A stretch of 64,000 nucleotides of DNA, taken from the NCBI GenBank assembly GCA_036273855.1, contig DASUGU010000130.1, forward strand, positions 62,001 to 126,000. Direction: 5' to 3'. Source of the stretch: DATEPR01 sp036273855 (GTDB lineage: Bacteria; Actinomycetota; Actinomycetes; Mycobacteriales; Pseudonocardiaceae). The notes under the pieces are model-generated. The model saw only the letters and a list, made by a program, of their open reading frames with translations. It was not told where the DNA came from and searched no databases. The position numbers were made by a program, and so were the translations under genes. Below, one piece after another: positions 50,126 through 59,321 of the stretch (position 1 is its first letter; every line of letters starts with the position of its first letter).

Positions 50126-51150
50126 GCCCGCCGCTCCATCCGTTCCGCGCTCTCGCTGCCGGGCCGGACCGCGATGTGGTCGGTCCGCTCGTCGAGCCGC
50201 ACCCGGTCGCGCATGCCGAGGCGCTCGGTCATCCGGGCCGGTAGCTGGAGCCTGCCGTTGCGGTCGAGCACCGCGTACTCCACCTCCCGCCGACCGGCCT
50301 CGCTGCCGTCCTCCGGTTCCAGGGCCTCGCGCACGGTCTCGGTGCTGGTGCGGCCGTTGCGGATGGCGACCGTGCGGTCCACCTGCCCGGCGACCTCGAT
50401 GTCGTGGGTGACGATCAGGACCGTCGTGCCCAGGTTCGTGTTCACCGCGCGCAGTGCGCCGAACACGTCCCCGGCGGTGTTCGAGTCCAGTTCGCCGGTC
50501 GGTTCGTCGGCCAGCAGCAGCCGGGGATCGTTGGCGCAGGCGGTGGCGATCGCGACGCGTTGCTGTTCGCCGCCGGACATCTGCTTGGGGTAGCGGTCGC
50601 GGCAGTAGCCGACGCCGACGGTGTCCAGCAGTTCCATCGCGCGGTCGCGGCGGGCCTTGCGCCGCACGCCCGCGAAGCGCATCGGCAGCTGTGCGTTCTG
50701 GTGGGCGGTCAGGTAGGGCACGAGGTTGCGTGCGGTCTGCTGCCAGATGAACCCGACGGTGTGGCGGCGGTATTCGAGCCAGTCGCGCGGGCCCAGTTCG
50801 GCGAGGTTGTGCCCGGCGACGCGCACCGTGCCGGCCGTTGGCTTGTCCAGTCCGCCGAGGATGGTCAGCAGTGTCGACTTGCCGCTGCCGGAGGCGCCGA
50901 CCAGCGCGGTCAGCTCGCGTTCGGAGACCAGCAGGTCGAGGCCCTGCAACGCCTGCACCTCGACGTCCTCCGCGGTGAAGATCCGCACCAGCTGGTCGCA
51001 CATGACCAGGGCGTCGGTGCCGTACTCGGTGCGACCGGAGCGGGCCAGCGCGCCGAGCTCGGCCAGACCGGCCGCCGGGGCGGTGGCGTCGTGTAGCCGG
51101 GCCGTGGTCGCGGTCCGGGTGTCACGGGGTGAAGGTGTGTCTGCCGGCAT
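50122..51150 (-). CDS. ABC ATPase with C-terminal AbrB-like extension
   Basis: 342 aa from ATG 51150, which has the strong GAGGAGG at 6 nt; GTG 51174 was rejected. Full ATPase (GASGSGKST, MSGGEQQRVAIATAC, LLLADEPTGELDS). After residue 270 an additional domain, DRNGRLQLPARMTERLGMRD followed by RVRLDERTD, has the swapped-hairpin AbrB/SpoVT pattern. This extension is unusual for MacB-type ATPases and may regulate the pump or its genes. Confidence 0.83.
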   Translation of the reverse strand: MPADTPSPRDTRTATTARLHDATAPAAGLAELGALARSGRTEYGTDALVMCDQLVRIFTAEDVEVQALQGLDLLVSERELTALVGASGSGKSTLLTILGGLDKPTAGTVRVAGHNLAELGPRDWLEYRRHTVGFIWQQTARNLVPYLTAHQNAQLPMRFAGVRRKARRDRAMELLDTVGVGYCRDRYPKQMSGGEQQRVAIATACANDPRLLLADEPTGELDSNTAGDVFGALRAVNTNLGTTVLIVTHDIEVAGQVDRTVAIRNGRTSTETVREALEPEDGSEAGRREVEYAVLDRNGRLQLPARMTERLGMRDRVRLDERTDHIAVRPGSESAERMERRA

Positions 51151-51176
51151 GGCAGCCTCCTCGTCGCTGTTCACCG

Positions 51177-54023
51177 CTACTCACCGTTCCCGAGTCGCAG
51201 GGCCGCGGTCACGCCGCGTCGATGCGCGGCCGCGGTGTGCCCGGCCAGGGTCACCGCGGCGGTCAGCGCGGTGGCCGCGCCGGCGAGCGTGAGTGTCCAG
51301 AGATCGATCCGGAGCGGGACCGACCGCGCGGTGCCGGTGAAGACTCCCAGGTCGATGCCCGGACCGATCAACGCCCCGATCGCCACTGTGCACACCACTC
51401 CGCCGATCAGGGCGGCGGCCAGGGCGGGCAGGTTCTCCAGGAGGACCAGCCGGTTGGCCTGGCGGCGGCTCAGGCCCATGGTGGCCAGCCGCGCCAGTGC
51501 CTGCTCGCGCGAGCGCGCGCCCATGGTGAGGCTGGACAGCAGTGCGACGACCGCGAGCAGCGCCGCGCCGAGCATCGCGAGGTCGAGCGTGTCGAAGGTG
51601 CCCGTCTGGAAGGGCGCGTGGGTCAGTGCGGACAGTTCGGTGGCGCGCTGGGCCAGGGTTGAGCCGGGGGCGATCCGATGCAGTGTCGTGGTGAGCGTCG
51701 TGGCGCCGGTCGTGCCGTCGAGCATCAGCACGGTCGGCGCTGGCGCGGCGATGCCGTGCCGGTGCAGTGCCCAGGAGGGCAGGATCAGGAAGTCGTGGGC
51801 GCCTGGCAGGGCGGCGGTCGCGGTGGCGGTGGCCACCTGCCTGACCGGGAACTGCACTCCGTCGATCCCCATCGTGCTGCCGGAACCGAAGTCCTCGGCG
51901 ACCGGGGCTGAGGCGATGACCGGAACCGGGGCGTGCGGGTCCGCCGGTTCGGCCAGGCCGGCGGGTAGCTGGGCGGCCGGCGTGCCCGCGGTCAGGGCGC
52001 TGTACCGGGCCGGGTCCACGACGAGCATGACGGTGTCGTCCGGCAGGTTGTCGGAGACCGGCGTGAGCACGAAGTCGCCGACGTCGAGCTGGCCGGCGGT
52101 GGCGCTGCGGGTGACTCCGGGCAGCGTGCTGAGCGCGTGCACGGCGGCCGGGCCGAATCCGGCGCTGCTGGCACCTTCTGCGGTGATCACGTCGTCCGCG
52201 CCGACCGCCGCCCAGGAGCCGTTCACCTCCCCGGTGACGACCGTGTCGTGCACGATCGAGCCGACCGCGACGACGGCCAGCGTGAGGACGAGCGCGAGCG
52301 ACGGCAGCCAGGCGATCGTCGATCCGCGGGAGGCGCGGGCCATCGCGATGAACGGGACCGCGTCGCGCCGGCGGGCGGTCACGCTGGTCAGGGCTCGGAT
52401 GACCGGTGGTGCGAGGTAGTAGATGCCGATGGCGATGGGGACCGCGATCAGGAACGGGGCGAGCGCGGCGAGCACGTTGGATCCGCTGCCGTAGTGGCGC
52501 AGCACCGCGACCGCACCGACGCACAGCGCGACCGTGGCGGTGCTGCCGACGGCTCGGCGGATCCGGTCGCGACCCGCCCTGGCGCGCAGCGTCCGGACAC
52601 CGGCGGCCGCGGCCGACCAGCGGTCGGTGGTCTTGGCGGCCCGGGCGCGGTAGCGGATCGCGGCCACCGCGCCGGGTCCGACGAGGGCGATCAGGGCGAT
52701 GAGTGCGGGCACCCACCAGTCGGCGAGTACCGGGAGCGGGCTCGGTATGAGCACGCAGCCCAGCGCCACGCCCGCGGCGGCCGGCAGCACGCTGATGGCG
52801 CTGGCTCGCACGGCGAGCAGGGCGAGTTGCCGGCCGGACGCGCCTCGGGCGCGCAGCAGCGTGAACTCGGCGGAGCGTCGTTCGGCGAGCAGCAGGATGC
52901 ACAGCAACAGCACGGCGGCGCCGAGTGCGGCGAGGGAGCCGACCACCATGGACAGCACGGCGTCCACGGCGCGACGTTGGCCCAGGAACTGGCCCAGCGG
53001 CTGCGTCGGGCCGCCGGCCAGGTCGAGTGACAGCGCGGTCGGCTGGCCGTGGGTGCCGGCGTCGCCGGGCAGCGGGAGGTCGACGGCGTCGGAGGTGGCG
53101 GTGACGATGGCGTCGGCGAGGGGCTGTGCCTGCGCGCTGGTGACGTGGGAGAGGTCGAGCGGTACGGCGTAGACCACGCTGACCTGGCCGATGAATGCCG
53201 CTTGGAGTGCGTCGAGTTCGTTCTCGCCGATGAAGACGTCCGACTCGTAGAACGGCGGGGCACCCCTGGTCGGCTTGACGAGTTGGGGCGCGGCCGCCGT
53301 CACGTCGTAGGCCCAGAAGTCGTCGGCCGGTGCGCGGACCCGGAGAATCCCGGTGACCTGCAACTGGATCGGGGTCACGGCGGCGGAGGCCAGCGTCAGG
53401 GTCTCGCCGACGTGCAGGTGGAAGGTGGCCGCGGTCTGCTCGGTGACCGCGACCTGGAAGAAGCCGGCCTGGTCGGTGCCCACCGGTCCGGTCGCGCGGT
53501 CCGGCATGGCGCCCTGGACCAGGGTGGCGTGGTCGGTCAGGTTGGAGCGGTAGTTCAGCGCCGTGCGGACCTGCGGCAGCGCGGCCTGCGTCGGCGTGGC
53601 GTTGGTGAACCCGACCCGGTCCTCGTTCGCGCCCAGGCCCTGCCAGTAGTCGGTCCGTTTCGTGGACAGCGGTATGCCCAGGGAGGCCAGTTCCTTGCGC
53701 AGCGCGGTTTCCGGCTCAGCGATCTGGTTGAGGGGGATCGGGCTGTCGGGGGTGGTCGGCCGGATGCTCTGCGACAGGCTGCTCAGATCGGACCGGCCGA
53801 ACACGGAGGACGTGCCGGGGGCGGCCGCGGCCAGTTCGGCGCGCAGCGCGGCGCTCTGCGCCTGGGCGTTCTCGCGTGGCACCACGGTGGCGGCGAAGGC
53901 TCCGGCGCCGGCCAGCAGCGCGAGCACGAGCGCCGCGCCGAGCCCGCTCCCGGCCACGGCACCGAGGAGGGTGCCGCGCCCGCGGGTCGATGCGGTGTGC
54001 TGCTCGTCGCCGGGGCTGGTCAC
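51177..54023 (-). CDS. FtsX-like permease, 948 aa
   Basis: GTG 54023 overlaps the stop of the other permease (GTGA). Two halves each have membrane spans and a large extracytoplasmic part, ending with the FtsX motif region (LLSSLTMGARSREQALARLA, MGLSRRQANRL). The N-terminal span (VAGSGLGAALVLALLAG) is followed by a long MacB-like periplasmic domain. With its paralogue and two ATPases it would form an exporter of peptides or lipids. No substrate clue is seen. Confidence 0.87.
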   Translation of the reverse strand: MTSPGDEQHTASTRGRGTLLGAVAGSGLGAALVLALLAGAGAFAATVVPRENAQAQSAALRAELAAAAPGTSSVFGRSDLSSLSQSIRPTTPDSPIPLNQIAEPETALRKELASLGIPLSTKRTDYWQGLGANEDRVGFTNATPTQAALPQVRTALNYRSNLTDHATLVQGAMPDRATGPVGTDQAGFFQVAVTEQTAATFHLHVGETLTLASAAVTPIQLQVTGILRVRAPADDFWAYDVTAAAPQLVKPTRGAPPFYESDVFIGENELDALQAAFIGQVSVVYAVPLDLSHVTSAQAQPLADAIVTATSDAVDLPLPGDAGTHGQPTALSLDLAGGPTQPLGQFLGQRRAVDAVLSMVVGSLAALGAAVLLLCILLLAERRSAEFTLLRARGASGRQLALLAVRASAISVLPAAAGVALGCVLIPSPLPVLADWWVPALIALIALVGPGAVAAIRYRARAAKTTDRWSAAAAGVRTLRARAGRDRIRRAVGSTATVALCVGAVAVLRHYGSGSNVLAALAPFLIAVPIAIGIYYLAPPVIRALTSVTARRRDAVPFIAMARASRGSTIAWLPSLALVLTLAVVAVGSIVHDTVVTGEVNGSWAAVGADDVITAEGASSAGFGPAAVHALSTLPGVTRSATAGQLDVGDFVLTPVSDNLPDDTVMLVVDPARYSALTAGTPAAQLPAGLAEPADPHAPVPVIASAPVAEDFGSGSTMGIDGVQFPVRQVATATATAALPGAHDFLILPSWALHRHGIAAPAPTVLMLDGTTGATTLTTTLHRIAPGSTLAQRATELSALTHAPFQTGTFDTLDLAMLGAALLAVVALLSSLTMGARSREQALARLATMGLSRRQANRLVLLENLPALAAALIGGVVCTVAIGALIGPGIDLGVFTGTARSVPLRIDLWTLTLAGAATALTAAVTLAGHTAAAHRRGVTAALRLGNGE

Positions 54024-57000
54024 GCGGTCTCCAGCGAGCGCAGTCGGGCGGCGGCGCCGGCCCGGGTGGCCACGACGGCGAGCGCTGCGGCCAGGGCCGG
54101 GCCGACGATCATCGCGGCGGTCAGAATCAGCGAGGGCAGCCAGGAGACGACGATCACGATGGAGGGCACCGGAATCGTCGCGGCGCTGGTCAACGTGAGG
54201 TAGGGCAGCATCAGCCGGGAGATCAGGATGCCGATGGCGAGGCCGGCGACGGCGGCCGGGCCGGCGACGGTGACGATCTCGGCGGCCTGCAGCAGCGCCT
54301 GTCTGCGTCCGGAGATGCCGAGCGCGATGAGGACGGCCTCCTGGTCGGCGCGCTCGCGGCGGGCGGCGGCCACGGCCGCCCACAGGGCGGCGATCGCCAG
54401 GATGCCGGCGGTGCTGCCGAGCGCGATGAGGCTCTGCTGGATGAGCTGGGTGAGCGGGTCGTTGGCGAGCGCCGCGCGGGTCCCGGCGAGGGTCGTGACC
54501 GCCACGCCGCCCTCCGGCAGGCCGGCCGGCACCGCCCCACCTGCCGTGGTCAGCCAGTAGGAGGTCGCGGTGAGCGGCGGCAGTCCCTGGTCGAGCAGCC
54601 GGTATTGCAGCGCGTCGTCGTCGACGACCAGGCCGCCGGACAGGTCGGTGTCGCTGATGGTCGGGAACGCCGCGACCTTCCCGACGATGCGGGCCGGGAT
54701 GTTCAGTCCGTCCGCGCCGACCTGGGTGAGCGAGCCGATCCTGAGCTGGTTCGACGCGAGGAACGAGCCGGTGGCCAGCACGGGCAGCGTCGCCGCGGCG
54801 GTGGGTGCCACGGTGAGCGTCACCTGCGCCGGAGCGTTGGTGTTCGCCACCAACCCGAAGCCGGAGGCGAAGCCGAGCGACCAGCGGCCCGATCCGCTGC
54901 TCTTCGGCGATCCGGCCAGTTGGGCGTTCGCGGCCGGCTGGTCCGTGCCGCCGGTCTGTATCGCGGTGACCGCCTGCTGCAGGTCGGTGGACTGGATCTG
55001 TTCGGACCAGCCGTCCAGCGGCAGCGCGGTGACACCGGCGGACGAGCGCAGCGAGCTGACGGTCAGGGTCGCGTTCGTGGCTTTCGCCCTCGGGGTCAGG
55101 TAGGTCAGGGAGAGCTCGGCGACGCGCAGCGGGTAGTCCGCGCCGGGCGGGATCGGGAAGGTCAGCGGGTGCGGTGACCCGTCATCGGCTAGTGACTGCG
55201 CGGTGAGCTGGGTGAACCGGTGGAGCGAGTCCTCGACGGTGACCGCGACCTGCGCGCCGCTGACGCCGCCACCGGTCGCCGGACCCGGACGGGACAGCGC
55301 CGCGGTGAGGCCGACGGTCGTCGGGCGTGCCGGCAGGGTCGTGGCCTTCGGTGCGCCCGTGCCCAGATGTGCCCACAGGGCCGCCGGTGGCGACGAGTAC
55401 TGGTCCGGGCGGGTCAGCACGGTCCGCGACGCGGTGCGGCTGTCCATCGCCAGCACCGCGCTGCCGTTGTAGCCGGAGGTCTGGATCACCGGGGTGGCGA
55501 CGCGAACGGACCGGTCGGCGGCGACGGCCGCGGAGGCGGCCGGGGCGAAGCTCGACCCTTGGATGTCCACCCGGATCTGGGCGCCCGCCGCGTACTGGGC
55601 CTGGTCGCCGATGGACAGTTGCCGGGTGGCGTGCTGGCCCAGGGCGAACGTCCCACCGGCGACCGCGAAGACGATGAGCAGCGCCGGACCGGCGTGATGG
55701 CGGGGGCGGCGGCTGATCTGCCAGACCGCCAGCGCGGAGCCCATGCCGCGGCCGCGCGCGGCGAGCCGGTCGCCGAGGCCGGCCAGCAGCGGCAGCAGCC
55801 GCAGGCACAGCAGGGCGCAGGCGAGCAACGCGAGTGCCGGCGCGAGTACGAGCAGCGCGTAGACCGGCGTGCCGGAGGACAGGCTGCGCAGTTGCCAGTA
55901 GGCCGCCGCGGCGAGGGCGAGCACGGCCAGGTCGACGCCTGCCCGCGCGGCGCCTGCCAGGCGGGACTGGCGGCCGGCCCGCACCAGCCGACCGCTCGGG
56001 GAGAACTTGCGGGCGGCGGCGACGATGAGGATCGCGGCGGCGAACAGCGCGACGCCCACGACCGCGAGCCAGGCGTCGACGGGCGGCAGCGCCGCGTTGA
56101 GCGGTGGCGCCGCCGCGGTGACCGCCGGGTTGTTGCCGGTGCCCAGCGGTCCGCCGCGGCCGAGGAAGACCGCCAGCAGTGTGCCGGCGGGCGCGGCGGC
56201 CAGCATGGTGACCACGCCGAGCGTGACCGCCTCGCCGACGTTGGCCAGCGCGGCCTGCCGGCGGCTGCGGCCGCGCATGGCGAGCAGGTAGGTCTCGGTC
56301 TCGCGCTGGGCGCCCAGCGGCCGGGCCGTGACGATCAGCGCGGCGATGGTCAGCGTGAGCAGGACGAGTGCGACGCCGGCCAGTTCGGTGCGGGCCGTGT
56401 TCCGCGCCGTGGTCAACGCGGCGAGCTGGCCGGGCAGTGTCGTGGTGACCTGGGACGAGCCGAGGGTCGCGGAGCGCTGCAACGCCGAGGTCAGGGTGTG
56501 GATCGCGGCCGAGTCGGCGTCCGGGCCGCGCCGGGCGAGGACCAGCGGCGATGGCTGGATGTCCCAGGCGGTCTGATCGGATGCCACCAGGCCGTGGGTG
56601 AAGGCGGTCGGATCGACGTCGAAGGGTCCGTAGGTGAAGAACGGCGCCGCGGACCGCACGCCGTTGTCGGGGATCTGGTCGAGCAGCGCGTAGGCGCTCC
56701 GGGCGCCGAGCGGCCGGTAGGTTCCGACGATCCGGACGCGGACGGCACGGTCGGTGATGGAGTCCTTGACGACGAAGGTCGATCCGACGGCCAGCCGCAG
56801 CGAGGTCGCGACCGTCTCGGGCACGGCCGCCGGAACGGTGCCGTCCGGCTGGGCGGCGCCCGGCCAGTTCCCGGTCAGCAGCTTCGCGGAGCCGGCCAGG
56901 GAGCCGAAGCCGGCCAGCAGTGCCTGATCCTGATCGGTCGGCCGCCCGTCCGGCACCGTGCCGGCCGGCAGATTCTCGGAGTTGGACCACATCGCGGCGG

Positions 57001-57283
57001 TCAGGGTGCCCGTACCGGAGCCCAGCGCCGACGTCGTCTCGGAGCGCACGACCGAGGTCTGCCTGGCGGACTGTGCGGCCGACGAACTCGGGGCGGTGAC
57101 GGTGATCGCGGTGTCCGCGCCGGCGAGCCGGTCGTACGCGGCCTCACTCAACGCCCTCGCGTCGTACGCGGCCAGGGCGGCGAGCACCGCCCCCATCAGG
57201 AACGTGATGACCAGAACGGTCACCAGGACGGTCCGATACGCGGCCATCCGTGCGAGTACGAACGGTGGACGGAAGTGTGCCAA
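54020..57283 (-). CDS. FtsX-like permease, 1087 aa
   Basis: TTG 57283 with GAGGAA at 8 nt; the ATG at 57247 lacks a ribosome site. First gene of the export operon. It has an N-terminal span (VLVTVLVITFLMGAVLAALA), four central spans (VVGVALFAAAILIVAAARKF and others), large extracytoplasmic domains and the C-terminal FtsX block (REERADQEAVLIALGIS type). Larger than usual FtsX proteins. Transcribed in the same direction as the van genes but 195 bp after vanS. Confidence 0.87.
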   Translation of the reverse strand: MAHFRPPFVLARMAAYRTVLVTVLVITFLMGAVLAALAAYDARALSEAAYDRLAGADTAITVTAPSSSAAQSARQTSVVRSETTSALGSGTGTLTAAMWSNSENLPAGTVPDGRPTDQDQALLAGFGSLAGSAKLLTGNWPGAAQPDGTVPAAVPETVATSLRLAVGSTFVVKDSITDRAVRVRIVGTYRPLGARSAYALLDQIPDNGVRSAAPFFTYGPFDVDPTAFTHGLVASDQTAWDIQPSPLVLARRGPDADSAAIHTLTSALQRSATLGSSQVTTTLPGQLAALTTARNTARTELAGVALVLLTLTIAALIVTARPLGAQRETETYLLAMRGRSRRQAALANVGEAVTLGVVTMLAAAPAGTLLAVFLGRGGPLGTGNNPAVTAAAPPLNAALPPVDAWLAVVGVALFAAAILIVAAARKFSPSGRLVRAGRQSRLAGAARAGVDLAVLALAAAAYWQLRSLSSGTPVYALLVLAPALALLACALLCLRLLPLLAGLGDRLAARGRGMGSALAVWQISRRPRHHAGPALLIVFAVAGGTFALGQHATRQLSIGDQAQYAAGAQIRVDIQGSSFAPAASAAVAADRSVRVATPVIQTSGYNGSAVLAMDSRTASRTVLTRPDQYSSPPAALWAHLGTGAPKATTLPARPTTVGLTAALSRPGPATGGGVSGAQVAVTVEDSLHRFTQLTAQSLADDGSPHPLTFPIPPGADYPLRVAELSLTYLTPRAKATNATLTVSSLRSSAGVTALPLDGWSEQIQSTDLQQAVTAIQTGGTDQPAANAQLAGSPKSSGSGRWSLGFASGFGLVANTNAPAQVTLTVAPTAAATLPVLATGSFLASNQLRIGSLTQVGADGLNIPARIVGKVAAFPTISDTDLSGGLVVDDDALQYRLLDQGLPPLTATSYWLTTAGGAVPAGLPEGGVAVTTLAGTRAALANDPLTQLIQQSLIALGSTAGILAIAALWAAVAAARRERADQEAVLIALGISGRRQALLQAAEIVTVAGPAAVAGLAIGILISRLMLPYLTLTSAATIPVPSIVIVVSWLPSLILTAAMIVGPALAAALAVVATRAGAAARLRSLETA

Positions 57284-57478
57284 CTAGCCGTTCCTCCGTC
57301 CGTTCCCCGGCGGCGCTCCCCACCTGCCCCGTCGGACGACTGTATTCATACGAATGGTCACGCGGGAGCGGCTTCCGCGCCGCCAGGTCGCTGCCGTTAC
57401 CGACTCGTAGTAAACGGGTTCACGCACGTGACGCCGTGCGCGCGGGGCGACACGCATCGTGTGCGGTACGTCGGACGA

Positions 57479-58567
57479 TCAGGTGGACGTGCGCGCCGGG
57501 GCGGGCAGTTGCACGGTGACCCGCAGTCCCCCCGTGGGGCGCGGCAGGACAATGAGGGATCCGTCGTGTGCCTGGGCGATTTTCTCGACGATGGCCAGAC
57601 CGAGACCGACGCCCGCGTGGTCGTTGCGGATTCGTTCGGCACCGCGCCGAAACGGTTCGGTGAGCGTCGAGACCAACTGCGGGGACAGCTGCTCGCCGCT
57701 GTTCTCCACAATGAGCACCACGGTGTCGGGACGGACCCTGGTCGTGACCCACACGGTGCCCAGCTCGGGCAGGTTGTGCACGATGGCGTTGTGCACCAGG
57801 TTCGTCGTCATCTGCAGCAGGAGTGCCTGCGACCCGATGGCCGGCGTGATGTCACCGGAGGTGTCGATGGTGACACCGCGTTTCTCGGCGAGCGGGAGGA
57901 GTGTTTCGACGGCCTCCTCCACCAGTAGGGACAGGTCGACGGACACTCGGGTGAACGACCTCTGGTCGGCGCGGCTGAGCACGAGCAGCGCCTCGGTGAG
58001 GTCGATGGCGCGTGCGTTCACGGCGTGCAGGCGGTCGACGAGTTCGTCGTGGTCCTGTGTCGGATCGGTGCGGGCCACGTCGAGCAGTGTCTGCGAGATC
58101 GTCAGCGGGGTGCGCAGTTCGTGCGAGGCGTTGGCGGCGAACCTCTGCTGTTCGGCGACGTGTGCTTCGAGCCGGGCGAGCATGGCGTCGAAGGCGTCGG
58201 CCAGTTCGCGGAACTCGTCGCCGCGGCCCGGTAGCCGGATCCGGTGGGAGAGCGACCCGTTGGTGGCCATGCGGGTGGCGTCGGTGATCCGGGTCAGGGG
58301 AGCGAGCATGTGGCCGGCGAGGATCCATCCGCCCACGAGACCGAACACCAGCAGGAACGCCAGGATGGCGGCCGCGGGCGGGCCGAAGGTGTGCATCAGG
58401 AGGTAGCGGTTGGGCGAGATGCCGAGCAGGCCGCGCGAACTGTCGGGCACGTAGCGCAGGATGAACACCCACACGGCACCCAGCAGCAAGGCACCCGCGA
58501 GCATGAGGAAACCGGCGTAGCTGAGGGTGAGTTTGAGGCGAACGCTCACACCAGGGGCTCGGTCCAC
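57479..58567 (-). CDS. vanS: VanS-type sensor histidine kinase
   Basis: 362 aa from GTG 58567, 4 nt after vanR. The first 120 residues (VSVRLKLTLSYAGFLMLAG, ILRYVP, GLVGGWILAGHMLAPLTR) match Streptomyces-type VanS, with a short extracytoplasmic loop whose sequence differs and may set ligand range. H-box ANASHELRTPL (His phosphorylated), N-box NLVHNAIVHN and G-box HAGVGLGLAI are intact. In S. coelicolor VanS senses vancomycin and activates VanR. Confidence 0.85.
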   Translation of the reverse strand: MDRAPGVSVRLKLTLSYAGFLMLAGALLLGAVWVFILRYVPDSSRGLLGISPNRYLLMHTFGPPAAAILAFLLVFGLVGGWILAGHMLAPLTRITDATRMATNGSLSHRIRLPGRGDEFRELADAFDAMLARLEAHVAEQQRFAANASHELRTPLTISQTLLDVARTDPTQDHDELVDRLHAVNARAIDLTEALLVLSRADQRSFTRVSVDLSLLVEEAVETLLPLAEKRGVTIDTSGDITPAIGSQALLLQMTTNLVHNAIVHNLPELGTVWVTTRVRPDTVVLIVENSGEQLSPQLVSTLTEPFRRGAERIRNDHAGVGLGLAIVEKIAQAHDGSLIVLPRPTGGLRVTVQLPAPARTST

Positions 58568-58571
58568 GGTC

Positions 58572-59243
58572 TCATCCCTCTGGCTGGGTGCTGATGCGGT
58601 AGCCGACGCCGGCCACGGTGGCGATGATCCAGGGTTCGCCGAGGCGTTTGCGCAGCGCCGAGACCGTGATGCGCACGGCGTTGGTGAACGGGTCGGCGTT
58701 CTCGTCCCACGCCCGTTCCAGCAGCTCTTCCGCGCTGACCACACCACCTTCGGCAGCCACCAGGACTTCGAGCACGGCGAACTGTTTCCTGGTCAGCGCG
58801 ACGTACCGGTCGTCGCGGTAGACCTCCCGGCGGAACGGATCCACCCGCAGACCGGCGATCTCCCGCACCGGTGGCCTGTTGTGCGCCCGCCTGCGGTCCA
58901 GGGCTCGCAGCCGGAGCACGAGTTCCTGGAGTTCGAACGGCTTCGTGAGGTAGTCGTCGGCGCCCAGTTCGAACCCGGAGGTCTTGTCGTCGAGCCGGTC
59001 GGCGGCGGTGAGCATGAGGATGGGCATGCCGCTGCCGGAGGCGACGATGCGTTTGGCGATCTCGTCGCCGGAAGGCCCTGGGATGTCCCGGTCGAGGACG
59101 GCGATGTCATAGGCGTTGACGCTCAGCATCTCCAGCGCGGTGTCACCGTCACCGGCGAGGTCGGCGGCGATCGCGGCCAGGCGAAGGCCGTCGCGGACGG
59201 CTTCGGCCAGATAGGGTTCGTCCTCGACGATCAACACACGCAT
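58572..59243 (-). CDS. vanR: VanR-type response regulator
   Basis: 223 aa, ATG 59243. Receiver with Asp51 in AVLDRDIPGPSGDEIA, then MPILMLTAADRLDDK and GADDYLTKPFELQELV. OmpR-type winged HTH (YVALTRKQFAVLEVLVAAEG, RITVSALRKRL). The sequence corresponds closely to VanR of streptomycetes. Upstream is a tandem CATATCG repeat with an 11-bp period. It would activate the surrounding cell-wall genes. Confidence 0.86.
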   Translation of the reverse strand: MRVLIVEDEPYLAEAVRDGLRLAAIAADLAGDGDTALEMLSVNAYDIAVLDRDIPGPSGDEIAKRIVASGSGMPILMLTAADRLDDKTSGFELGADDYLTKPFELQELVLRLRALDRRRAHNRPPVREIAGLRVDPFRREVYRDDRYVALTRKQFAVLEVLVAAEGGVVSAEELLERAWDENADPFTNAVRITVSALRKRLGEPWIIATVAGVGYRISTQPEG

Positions 59244-59268
59244 ACTGTCGCGATCCTACGGCTCGAAC

Positions 59269-59286
59269 CATATCGTCGGCATATCG
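59269..59286. promoter_or_regulatory. Tandem CATATCG repeat upstream of vanR
   Basis: CATATCG at 59269-59275 and 59280-59286, an 11-bp period (one helical turn), 26 nt upstream of the vanR start and 36 nt beyond the murF end. OmpR-family proteins bind such direct repeats, so this may be a VanR autoregulation site. Confidence 0.5.
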
Positions 59287-59321
59287 AAAAACCACGGCGG
59301 TCCACTCAGGAACCATCGAAC

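Noticed and set aside
55220..57928. 902-codon plus-strand frame opposite the large FtsX permease
   Set aside because: Composition is Gly/Arg/Gln-rich with no domain; the antisense frame encodes a recognisable permease.
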